From the NCBI GenBank assembly GCA_003427395.1, contig BFEA01000070.1, positions 1,100,248 to 1,135,829 on the forward strand: 35,582 nt of DNA, written 5' to 3'. Of the stretch, positions 28,164 through 35,582 are shown piece by piece. Position 1 is the first letter of the stretch, and every line of letters begins with the position of its first letter. The stretch comes from Chara braunii (lineage: Eukaryota > Streptophyta > Charophyceae > Charales > Characeae). The notes under the pieces were generated by a model. That model searched no databases. It was not told the origin of the DNA and saw nothing but the letters and a program-made list of their open reading frames with translations. Position numbers and translations under genes: made by a program.

Positions 28164-29251
28164 AGGAGTCATCAGCACTCCCTACGACAAGGGAAGTCGG
28201 AACATCAGTTGCATGCTCCTCTAATCAGCCTGAATCTGATCAACAGCCTACTCTTGAAGCCCGGAACGACGTTGATCCCAAGGCTGCTGCAGTTCATGTG
28301 CTTTACACTGAGCCTTAGGAGGAGTATAAGGAAGTTGACTTCCACGCTCACATGGAACATTGGCTGCAACTCAACCAGCAACGCCGTGTTCAGGCGAGTG
28401 TGGAGCTAACCTTCTTTAAACTGCTCATTAACCGCCGATACATTTGCGTGCTGATTGGCAGTGGTTCAACCACTAATTTCTTTTCTCCTAACGGGATTCG
28501 TAAGACGGGCCTGGGAATGAAGCAAGTGGAACTGCAGAACCCTTGTCAGACCCAGGTGGGCAACCAAGAGGTTGTCACCTCTACACATGCTGTCAAAGGT
28601 GTACGCGTCACCTTTGACAAGGACCGCACTGTCACACATGAGCTCAACTTCTATGTCATGGACAAGTGTCCGTTCGACGCGGTCATTGTCTTGGGTTGGT
28701 TAAAGGCTCACTGTCTAAGGACCATGTGGGCGGACAATCAGTTCGTGGTGCGTGATGCCAAGGGGAACGAGCGTACCGTCCTATTGGATGAGACGCGCGA
28801 GTCCCCTTTGACTCTTCTAAGTGCGAACAAATTATGCAAATCAGTGCGCAGGCGCAAGGAGGTTGAGCATATACATATACCCTTTGTAAAGCCTCTCCAT
28901 GTGCCTTCTACTTTTGCTGCATTTTCTACCTCGGTAAGTAACTCTACTTCTAATCCATCTACTTCTACTGTGAATAATCCCTCTACTTCTGATTCAAATA
29001 CTTCAAATCCGGTTGTAATTGTTGTAAATTCTCAAACTGATTTTCTTTCTCCCGAGGAGGATGATCCTCCACCGGAAGTCCCGGCAAACATTCGCCAACT
29101 ATTAGATCGATTTTCTGAAGTTCTGGCCGAACCTCGTGGAGTTTCCGATCGTCCGGTCAAACACAAGAGCAAGATAATAAAAGAGAGTGTTCCTCCAAAG
29201 GGCTGCGTCTACCGTATGGGACAAGGCGAGTTGGAGGAATTGAGAAGGTAG
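28164..29251 (+). pseudogene. pol: Gypsy pol, protease region (active-site Asp lost)
   Basis: The pol frame is open from before 28164 apart from TAG at 28316-28318 and TAG at 29249-29251. The retropepsin block reads ICVLIGSGSTTNFFS; the family has (L/I)(D)SG(A/S)T.NF, so the catalytic Asp is Gly here (GGC at 28457-28459, one base from GAC). The later block VIVLGWLKAH corresponds to the (I)LG..WL protease motif. A Ser/Thr/Asn-rich linker (about 28935-29030) leads to VPANIRQLLDRFSEVLAEP, the usual lead-in to Gypsy RT. An aspartic protease would dimerise and cleave Gag-Pol; this copy should be inactive. Confidence 0.85.
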
Positions 29252-31120
29252 ATTGATGATATGATTGATCGTGGATGGATTAGTCCCAGTGAGTCTGAAT
29301 TCGGTGCACCTGTCCTGTTTGTGCAAAAGAAAGGAGGCAAACTCCGGATGTGTATTGACTATCGTGGCCTTAATCGGATCGCAAGAAAGAATGCTTACCC
29401 TTTGTCTCGCATAGATGATCTACTAGATGCGGCAGGTGGGTGCAAGGTCTTCTCCAAGATTGACCTCAAATCTGGTTACCACCAGATTGAAGTTGATCCG
29501 AGTGACCAGCACAAGACTGCATTCAAAACACGCGATGGGCTGTACGAGTTCATCGTTATGCCCTTCGGTCTTACGAATGCACCGGCCACATTTCAGTGCC
29601 TCATGGACAAGGTACTTCGCCATCAACTCAATAGGTTTGTGGTTGTGTACCTTGACGATATCCTGATCTTCAACAAAACCATGGAAGAGCACCTCAAGCA
29701 CCTTGAGGAAGTTTTGCAGGTCCTCAAGGAGGCGCAACTGCACCTCAACTTAGAGAAATCTGAGTTTGGGAGGGACAGCGTCATCTATCTTGGACACCGG
29801 TTGTCTGTAAACGGCCTTGAGCCGGAGGCAACCAAGGTTGAGGTCATCCGAAACTGGCCTCAACCGACAAACGTACGCGAACTGCGTTCTTTTCTTGGTC
29901 TGGCCTCGTATTACCGGAAGTTTGTGCCCAAATTCTCTGTCATTCCTCACCCTCTCTCAAGACTAACCAGCAAGAATGTTGCCTATGCATGGTGTGAGAA
30001 GTGTGAGATTGCGTTCCAAGCCTTGAAAGAGGCATTGGTGAGTCATCCTGTGCTTCGCATTGCCGATCCCAACCTCACTTCCGTAGTCACTACAGATGCG
30101 AGCCAATTCGGGATTGGTGTTGTGTTGCAACAAGATGATGATGATGGCCTGCGTCCGCTCGAGTACTACAACAAACGCATGCCTAGCCATAAGGTAGCTA
30201 CTTCCACATATATGTGTGAGCTTTACGCCTTGCGCGAGGCTCTCGCACATTGGAAGCACTACCTCTTGGGTCGCCACTTCAAGGTTTACTCAGATCATCA
30301 GACCTTGCGGTGGATTCAAACACAATTTGAACTCTCTCCTACACTGACCCGCTGGTTGCATGACATTGATGTCTACAACTTTGAATTGAAACACAAGAAA
30401 GGTTGTTATAACCGGGTTGCTGATGAACTCTCTCGCCATTCTGAATGTTTAACTTGCCTCGTGGGTTCGTATGACCTTCGAAGGAAACTGAAGGAGGATC
30501 TGGTCGAACACACCGCCAAGGATCCGGACCTTAGTCCCATCCTTGAGCAGCTCAAGGCTGACCCTAACAGTCAGCCTGATTTTCATGAATGCGGGGGTCT
30601 TGTGTTCCGCCGGTATGGGAAATTTGATCGTTTGTGTGTGCCCAACCATGCGCCCCTCCGAACTCATTTCTTGGATTTGGCACATGATCGGAGTGGACAT
30701 TTCGGCTTTGAGAAGACTTATGGAAGTCTTCTGCAGCAGTTTGATTGGCCAGGGATGAAAGGAATTACTCAGAAATTTATTGTTGAAAGTGAGGTATGTC
30801 AGAGAACCAAGGTCCACAGACATAAGCCTTATGGCGTGCTAAGACCCCTCCCCATTCCTGATGGACCCGGTGAATCGATCTCCATCGACTTCACGGACAT
30901 GGGAAAGGTGAGTGAAGCAATGAATTCACAGGTCATGGTCATCGTGGATCGTTTCTCCAAATTTATGAATCTGATTCCTATCCCTCCCCATGCACCAACC
31001 GAGCTTGTCATCGAAGAGTTCCATCAGCAGTATATTCTGCAGTATGGCCAAACGAAAACCATTGTGAGTGATCTGGACACCCGATTCATTAGTAAAGATT
31101 GGAATAACTTCACCTCTTAA
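29252..31120 (+). pseudogene. pol: Gypsy pol: reverse transcriptase, RNase H, integrase N-terminus and core
   Basis: Same frame as the protease, after a TAG at 29249. Counting from ATG 29261: RT motif A FSKIDLKSGYHQI (Asp68), PFGLTNAP, YLDD at residues 130-133. RNase H Asp279, Glu320, Asp345 and Asp388 (NRVADELSR) are all intact. In integrase the zinc ligands His475 and His480 are present. Of the two cysteines the first is Ser510 and only Cys513 remains, so the HHCC finger is damaged. Catalytic Asp543 and Asp604 are present. A TAA at 31118-31120 interrupts the core before the catalytic Glu. The polymerase would copy element RNA into DNA and the integrase insert it. RT and RNase H look competent; the chain as a whole does not. 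Confidence 0.93.
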
Positions 31121-32035
31121 ATCTATGGCATTAAACTGAACAGGACTTCTGGTCGACACCCCGAAGCCAATGGATTGGCCGAGGAGATCAACCAGACTGT
31201 CATCCAACTACTTCGCGCATTGATTGTTCCAGATATGAACACGTGGGAAAAGGAGCTGCACAAAGTGAAGGGGTTGTATAACAACTCCATTCACTCTGCA
31301 ACTGGCGTGACACCAAACCAGTTGCAATATGGATGGCCGATGCGTAACCCCCTCTCCTATCTGTTCCCTGAACGGTCACCTGGTCTGATGCCATACATGG
31401 CTGGCTACAATGCCACGTACACACGCTTGCTCAAAGATGTTATTGTAGCCATGAACAAGCGTCAGCATGCCATGATCAAACATGCTAACAAGTTGCGCAA
31501 AGAAGAAAAATTCAAAGTAGGGGATTATGTTTGGGTTAAAATGTCTGAGTTTTCTGATGAAGAGGGCATATCACGAAAACTCTTTCCATTTTACTATGGC
31601 CCTTGGCAGATTCTGAAGGTGGTTGGGGATGATTTTGGTTCCTTCATATGTGATTGGCGTGCCTCCTCATCTGCGCACGTATCCCATGCGTCCAAACTGT
31701 TTCCACACATTGATGATGAGACGTTTCCCTTCCAAGACCCTATGATACCTCGCCCTATTGACGGGGGTCATGAGATAGACAGAATCGTTTCTCACGAGGG
31801 AAGAGGGAGGAACAGACAGTACAAGGTTCACTTCCTCTATCACCCGTTGACTGAGTTCTTCTGGATCGACCAAAAAGAGTTGCTAAAGAGTGCTCCCCGT
31901 GTAGTGAACGCTTATGAACGACAGATCGCTGAGGGACACACTCCTAAATTTGTTGCGACCATGACTCCTCACGGAATTACTAAGTCTCTCCTTCTGATTT
32001 ACTCATATGACGCATTTTGTGCCAACTCTGAATGA
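31121..32035 (+). pseudogene. pol: Gypsy pol: integrase C-terminus with chromodomain
   Basis: The same pol frame continues after the TAA. SGRHPEANGLAEEINQ contains the third catalytic residue: the first Glu of AEE is 36 positions after Asp604, the D-D-35-E spacing. The GPY-like block FPFYYGPWQILKVV follows. A chromodomain at about 31760-31918 reads HEIDRIVSHEGRGRNRQYKV, YHPLTEFFWIDQKELL, with the aromatic residues expected for methyl-lysine reading. This marks the element as a chromovirus that may target histone-marked chromatin. Ends at TGA 32033-32035, 46 bp before the 3' LTR. Confidence 0.88.
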
Positions 32036-32063
32036 GTTACTCGCTCGAAGGGACCTCGCTCTT

Positions 32064-32074
32064 GAGAGGGGGAT
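32064..32074 (+). promoter_or_regulatory. Polypurine tract of the Gypsy element
   Basis: GAGAGGGGGAT followed by AATATAA ends directly before the 3' LTR start TGACCC at 32082; it would prime plus-strand DNA synthesis. Confidence 0.8.
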
Positions 32075-32644
32075 AATATAATGACCCGCCAAAAACACAG
32101 ACTGAGAACACTGCTGATTTCTGGGATTTGCTGCTGGAATAAATGCCTTGCTGAAATTCCCGCATTCTGCTGTGATTTCCATGTCTGTGTGTGTGCGTGC
32201 CTGCTGGTTTGCATGCCTGTCTGAGTGCTTGTTGGTTGAGTGTGTGTATGACCCGCAAGGGTACTCGTTGGTTGAAGGGCCCCGCAGGGCCGGTACTTAC
32301 CTGTGGCCGTGACTTTGAGGGTTGCAGAGGGGGAAAACATTCAAGTAGCGGGGGTAGGCCCGCAACACTTAGAACAGCGGGGAAAAACGCTCAAGTAGTG
32401 GTAGGGTTGTCGGGTACTGGAGGCCGAGCAGAAGAAGACAAAAAGTTGGCATTTTTAGAGGCCCAGTAGCGGTAGGATAGCGGTAGGCCGGTACCAGTCC
32501 AAGTAGCCCGGGTCTAGGGCCTGTAGGGAGGATAGCAGAGCCTGCAATGATGTTTCCCTCTGAAAGGGAGGAGGTATCGGTTGCTGGGAGGCCGCTCGGC
32601 CTAGGAAGTCACCGCCCAGGAGGCCGGTAGGCCGCTATATCTTC

Positions 32645-32666
32645 AGGAAGAGCAAAAGCTCTTCCT
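32645..32666. repeat. Perfect 9-bp hairpin in the LTR
   Basis: AGGAAGAGC - AAAA - GCTCTTCCT, a few bases after a TATA-like sequence. The 5' LTR copy (about 24244) has Ns in the arm and loop. It could be an R-region hairpin; this is inference. Confidence 0.65.
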
Positions 32667-32966
32667 CATTTGCGGTGTGCAAGGATTGGCAACATGCTAC
32701 TGGAGCGCAGCGCTGGACTGAGGCAGCGCTGCTTGGAGGTGAAGGGCCGCTGGAGCTCAGCCTGACTATGGCGAGCAGTCCAGCTTGAGGTCCTGGAGGA
32801 GGAAGAAGGGGGCATGGTAGGAGAGTGGCGGGGCACTTACCTGGCTATGGAAGACACCATCTTCATCACCTTGTTAGGCGCTGCATCTGGAAGGCCCCAG
32901 TTGGGGTAGTGCGGCATCAGGGAAGCTCGAGGCAGAGTCAGACATAGCGGACCAAGTCAGCAGCGG

Positions 32967-33072
32967 CATAGCTGGTTTGTGTTGTCCTTTGGATATCAGC
33001 GCAGCGCCATAGCTGCTTGGGTTGTCCTTTGGACATCAGCGCAGCACTCTAGCTGCTTGGAGTAGTCCGCCA
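32967..33072 (+). repeat. Short tandem repeat in the 3' LTR (about 40-bp unit, 2.6 copies)
   Basis: Units start near 32967, 33008 and 33048, each CATAGCTG(G/C)TT then GTTGTCCTTTGGA.ATCAGC; the third is partial. It falls in the interval replaced by Ns in the 5' LTR. Confidence 0.8.
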
Positions 33073-33130
33073 TAGCCTATGCATGAGAGAGGAGGCTGAA
33101 GGAGGGAAGTCATAGCTATGGTGGACTGAT

Positions 33131-33134
33131 TGTT

Positions 33135-33164
<30 letters not shown>
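33131..33164. repeat. (TTG)n microsatellite in the 3' LTR
   Basis: TTG triplets, one interrupted near the start. Confidence 0.9.
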
Positions 33165-33165
<1 letters not shown>

Positions 33166-33319
33166 AGTTGAGTCAGCAGTAAGAGGGAACTTCGGATATT
33201 GATTCTGGTTCATCCATTCATTGTTATTCTTATTATTGAGAGAAGAATAAGATTGGTGAAGAGAAGGAGGAGGAGGAAGGTGGAAAGAGAAGGGGGAATT
33301 GTCATTGGTCTTGCTAGTG

Positions 33320-33320
<1 letters not shown>

Positions 33321-33351
<31 letters not shown>

Positions 33352-33360
33352 CTTCTTCTT
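33321..33360. repeat. (CTT)n microsatellite in the 3' LTR
   Basis: About 40 bp here against about 28 bp in the 5' LTR (24966-24993), a length difference between sister LTRs. Confidence 0.93.
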
Positions 33361-33471
33361 TACCTTTCCTCTGGTCTTTATCTCTTTGCAAGTGCTTTCA
33401 TTTCTTTCGCAATTGGGTGGCATTGTCTTTCATTGTGAATTTGCACTTGGGAAATGACCAGGATCGTAACA

Positions 33472-33603
33472 TTAGTCAAGTTTGGATCTGATGTGTCAGG
33501 TCATATCATTGAGTGTTTCGCTGCGCTACATTGCATTATATCATTTTATTATGTGTCTTGTTGATCACACTGGCGCTCCTAAGACAACTGCATTGCTCAT
33601 CTT

Positions 33604-33607
<4 letters not shown>
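33472..33607. other. Flank of the Gypsy element, no feature
   Basis: Immediate 3' flank starting TTAGTCAAG; no copy of the CTGTG found before the 5' LTR. No gene. Confidence 0.6.

Positions 33608-33681
<74 letters not shown>
33608..33681. repeat. (TC)n microsatellite
   Basis: About 74 bp of uninterrupted TC. Confidence 0.97.
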
Positions 33682-33683
<2 letters not shown>

Positions 33684-33786
33684 CAGGGTTCGAAAGTTCA
33701 AACTGGGAATGAATGTTCCTGTGAAAAGTGGGAAGCTTAATTCCCATTTTGAGTTTTTGAACTGTGCACAAACACGCGCGCACGCA

Positions 33787-33793
<7 letters not shown>

Positions 33794-33862
<69 letters not shown>
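33794..33862. repeat. (AC)n microsatellite
   Basis: About 69 bp of uninterrupted AC, with a degenerate CG-containing lead-in from about 33771. Confidence 0.97.
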
Positions 33863-33864
<2 letters not shown>

Positions 33865-33899
33865 TTCCTGCAGCCGTTTTTTAGGCCTGGTGAACTCAG

Positions 33900-34310
33900 A
33901 CTCGGGTTGAACCATGCTTTGGTCCAGCCCTGGTTTGTCCTATATGAGGACACCTCCACTGATGCAGCGGAGGAGCCTGGACCGCCAGTTTGGACCCAGG
34001 CAGGTCTTTCTTAGGCCAGTCATCAGGACCAGAACTTGGGCCTGCATCCTGGACTGTCGATCAGTGATATGATCAGATGGCCCAGGGGCCAGGACACAGA
34101 CCGATGTAGGATCCAGTAGGCCCAGTGCTATTTATACCTGGGCCAGCCGCCAGTCTAGGCACGCAGCATTCTGGGAGTCACACAACCATTCTGCTGGAGT
34201 AGTTGCACTGGACTAGAGTTAGGAGGATAGCAGGGTGGAGGCCAGGAGGTGCTACGAGGGGAGAGACTCACCTGGGGACTTATTCATCGCTATAGCTGGA
34301 GCTCACCTTC
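33900..34310 (+). repeat. LTR-like fragment Y with TATA region (related to X)
   Basis: Collinear with 22720-23150: GACCCAGGCAGG, AGGACCAGAACTTGGGCCTG, CACAGACCGATG, TATA region, then ACTCACCTGG at 34266-34275 where X and the Gypsy LTR have ACTTACCTGG. Much diverged from X (perhaps two thirds identical by eye), so unlikely to be its partner LTR from one insertion. Confidence 0.55.
34119..34144 (+). promoter_or_regulatory. Candidate LTR promoter in Y: TATA between GGCCCA and TGGGCC
   Basis: GGCCCA (34119-34124), CTATTTATA (34128-34136), TGGGCC (34139-34144), the same arrangement as at 22932-22955. Confidence 0.5.
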
Positions 34311-34392
34311 AGGCCGCCTTGCGGCCTTGGTCACCTTACCTTGGGTGCTATAGCTGGAGCTCACCTTCATGCCGCCTTGGTCACTTGGACTG
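34289..34392 (+). repeat. Two direct units, 58 bp apart, CTATAGCTGGAGCTCACCTT
   Basis: Units start at 34289 and 34347; each continues CA.GCCGCCTTG and a GGTCAC block. Related in wording to the CCATAGCTG repeats of the Gypsy LTR. Confidence 0.75.
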
Positions 34393-34440
34393 CAGCTCAA
34401 GGCAGCGTGTTTCGCTGGTTATTACCTGGCCTCAACACAG

Positions 34441-34486
34441 ACACACACACACACACATATATATATAATATATATATATATATAAT
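34441..34486. repeat. (AC)n then (TA)n microsatellite
   Basis: AC 34441-34457, then TA-rich to 34486; the MITE is inserted in this TA tract. Confidence 0.95.
34479..34486. repeat. 8-bp target-site duplication, left copy
   Basis: TATATAAT, repeated exactly at 35235-35242 on the other side of the MITE. Confidence 0.65.
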
Positions 34487-35234
34487 CAGGGTCACCTGCC
34501 CGTACGTACGGAGGTCCCCGGGCCGACCTCCGTACGTACAAGCGTTCGGGGTCCCGTACAGGGTCCAAACCCGACGGCGTTCAGCCCCCGCATAAACTTA
34601 TTTCGGAGCCTAAAAATATATTTTTTTTCTAAATGTTTTTTTGTGAGTTCTCTATGACGTGAGGTACATTCTTATAACGGTTGACTTCATTTGGCTCAGC
34701 CAAATCAGAATTAAAAATTGCCAAAGATGGCGGTGTCAAAACGTGCCCGCCCACGTTTTGTTTCACTTTTAACTTTTTGTTTTCACTTCATGCAGGGCCT
34801 AAACAATTTTATTATTTTTTTATACTTTTTTAATGATTTTTGTATTATGTGAAGTACACATCTGTAGATTTTCATGGCATTTGGTTGTGCCAAAACAAAA
34901 TGAAAAATCGCTAAATATGGTGGTTTCGAAAACGTGCTCACTCAGTCACTAATTTTAATTATCTTTTCATTTTTTCTTATTTTCATTGTTAGTTTTATTT
35001 TCTGTATTTTATTTTTATTCCAAATTTGGTAAGGAATTTGGATGTAATGCTCAGGCAAATGTTGTTTATTTTATTTTTCTTCATAACATAGTTTGTTTGC
35101 AGAGTTTTTTGAATTGTTTTTTTTTTTTTTTTTTTTTTTTTTTGGGGTCCGCGTTCGGCCCGAACTGCCGAACGCATCCCCGAGGGGTCCTGCACGTTCG
35201 GGCGTTCGGCCCGTCCCGAACGCTGGTTACCCTG
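34487..35234. mobile_element. hAT-type MITE, 748 bp, non-autonomous
   Basis: Ends CAGGGTCACCTGC and, inverted, CAGGGTAACCAGC (11 of 13 identical), flanked by an 8-bp duplication TATATAAT. CAGGG-type ends and 8-bp duplications are hallmarks of the hAT superfamily. GC-rich subterminal zones with repeated CGTTCGG in both orientations surround an AT-rich middle without transposase. The middle holds a diverged internal duplication (from 34606 and 34796) and a 27-bp T run (35117-35143). It would be moved by a hAT transposase encoded elsewhere. Confidence 0.75.
34502..34539. repeat. 15-bp perfect hairpin in the MITE left end
   Basis: GTACGTACGGAGGTC (34502-34516) and GACCTCCGTACGTAC (34525-34539) around CCCGGGCC; a likely transposase or structure site. 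Confidence 0.85.
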
Positions 35235-35242
35235 TATATAAT
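35235..35242. repeat. 8-bp target-site duplication, right copy
   Basis: TATATAAT, identical to 34479-34486. Confidence 0.65.
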
Positions 35243-35582
35243 AATAATCTATATATAAATACTTTGTGACAACCCCTCGTTTGTTGTCCTCTTCTCCCTC
35301 TCTGACTACGATTTACCGGGCAGCTCTGTTTGACGATAGATATATATATGTATATACAACCAGGCGATTCTTCAATTGAATCTTCAATTGATGTCTTTCA
35401 TTGATGTATAGATTGCGTATTGTCAATCTGCGTTCTGCATTCTGCCCCCTGTTCTCTCATTGCTTCCTGAATCCTTTCAGGGGCTGTGTTTCATTCGGCG
35501 GGCTCTCTGATAACCTGCTACTTTGTTATTATTTTCTTTATGCTTGAACAATACCATCCCTGTTAGGTGTTTGATCTGGTAC
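35243..35582. other. No gene seen
   Basis: Mixed-composition sequence with a short TATA-rich patch (35338-35357) and short direct repeats of TCTTCAATTGA (about 35370-35390). Cut by the window end. Confidence 0.5.

Larger units (their letters stand above)
23685..33471 (+). mobile_element. Full-length Ty3/Gypsy LTR retrotransposon (chromovirus)
   Basis: TG...CA LTRs at 23685-25104 and 32082-33471 bracket a primer binding site, leader, gag, pol in the Gypsy order PR-RT-RH-IN with a C-terminal chromodomain, and a polypurine tract. The first 330 bp of the LTRs differ at about nine positions by eye, so the insertion is fairly recent. No 5-bp target duplication is seen (CTGTG before, TTAGT after). 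In-frame pol stops and lost catalytic residues indicate a non-autonomous copy. The 5' LTR contains an assembly gap. Confidence 0.95.
32082..33471 (+). repeat. 3' LTR of the Gypsy element (complete)
   Basis: 1390 bp, starts TGACCCGCC, ends GATCGTAACA. Contains a candidate TATA (GCTATATC, about 32634-32641), a perfect hairpin, the short tandem repeat missing from the 5' LTR, (TTG)n and (CTT)n. Confidence 0.95.

Noticed and set aside
33686-33710. GGGTTCGAAAGTTC as a tRNA or pol III B box
   Set aside because: No cloverleaf or A box at the right distance.
33565-34014. Frames made of repeated Arg-Glu, Val-Cys or His-Thr
   Set aside because: They are translations of (TC)n and (AC)n microsatellites.

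Overview
The window looks like repeat-rich nuclear DNA of a green-lineage eukaryote. I infer this from plant-type retroelements, initiator-tRNA-Met-like primer binding sites (TGGTATC.GAGC), a plant-type mitochondrial nad5 fragment stranded in nuclear sequence, long dinucleotide repeats and assembly Ns. A charophyte alga such as Chara is my best guess; this is inference, not identification. I see no convincing intact host gene. Almost all readable coding sequence belongs to mobile elements, most of them broken.

Layout. 1-2233: 5'-truncated LINE ORF2 (endonuclease plus reverse transcriptase) with three in-frame stops, cut off just after its mutated catalytic motif. 2243-2725: an intact open frame for an unrelated small domain, joined to the LINE across a copied 26-bp patch. 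3406-3569: SINE-like copy A. About 3690-6905, minus strand: a fossil that I read as a DIRS-like tyrosine-recombinase retroelement (RT, RNase H, post-RNase H region, recombinase), split by SINE-like copy B; possible upstream ORF1 pieces reach about 8631. 8632-11659: AT-rich, no gene seen. 11660-17466: a non-autonomous LTR element with LTRs of about 1.7 kb that carries only a decayed Gag. 17471-20760: G-rich proline-coding strand, foldbacks, a roughly 300-bp tandem duplication, and SINE-like copies C and D. 21215-21480: nuclear mitochondrial nad5 fragment. 21600-23684: short repeats and a TATA-bearing LTR-like fragment (X).

23685-33471 is the dominant feature: a full-length Ty3/Gypsy chromovirus with TG...CA LTRs that look about 97% identical, a primer binding site, a 1.35-kb leader with a candidate intron, gag in two frames joined at a canonical -1 slippery heptamer, pol (PR-RT-RH-IN-chromodomain) and a polypurine tract. 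Three pol stops, a protease Asp-to-Gly change and an integrase zinc-ligand loss suggest this copy is not autonomous. A 335-N gap in its 5' LTR sits exactly where the 3' LTR has a short tandem repeat. 33472-34478: microsatellites and a second LTR-like fragment (Y). 34487-35234: a 748-bp hAT-type MITE with an 8-bp target duplication. 35243-35582: nothing recognised.

The elements form a layered record. SINE-like copies lie inside the DIRS-like element and inside one arm of a tandem duplication, and the Gypsy element sits between two older LTR-like fragments. The items I would check first are the DIRS-like fossil, the in-gag frameshift signal, the SINE-like family and the Gag-only LTR element.
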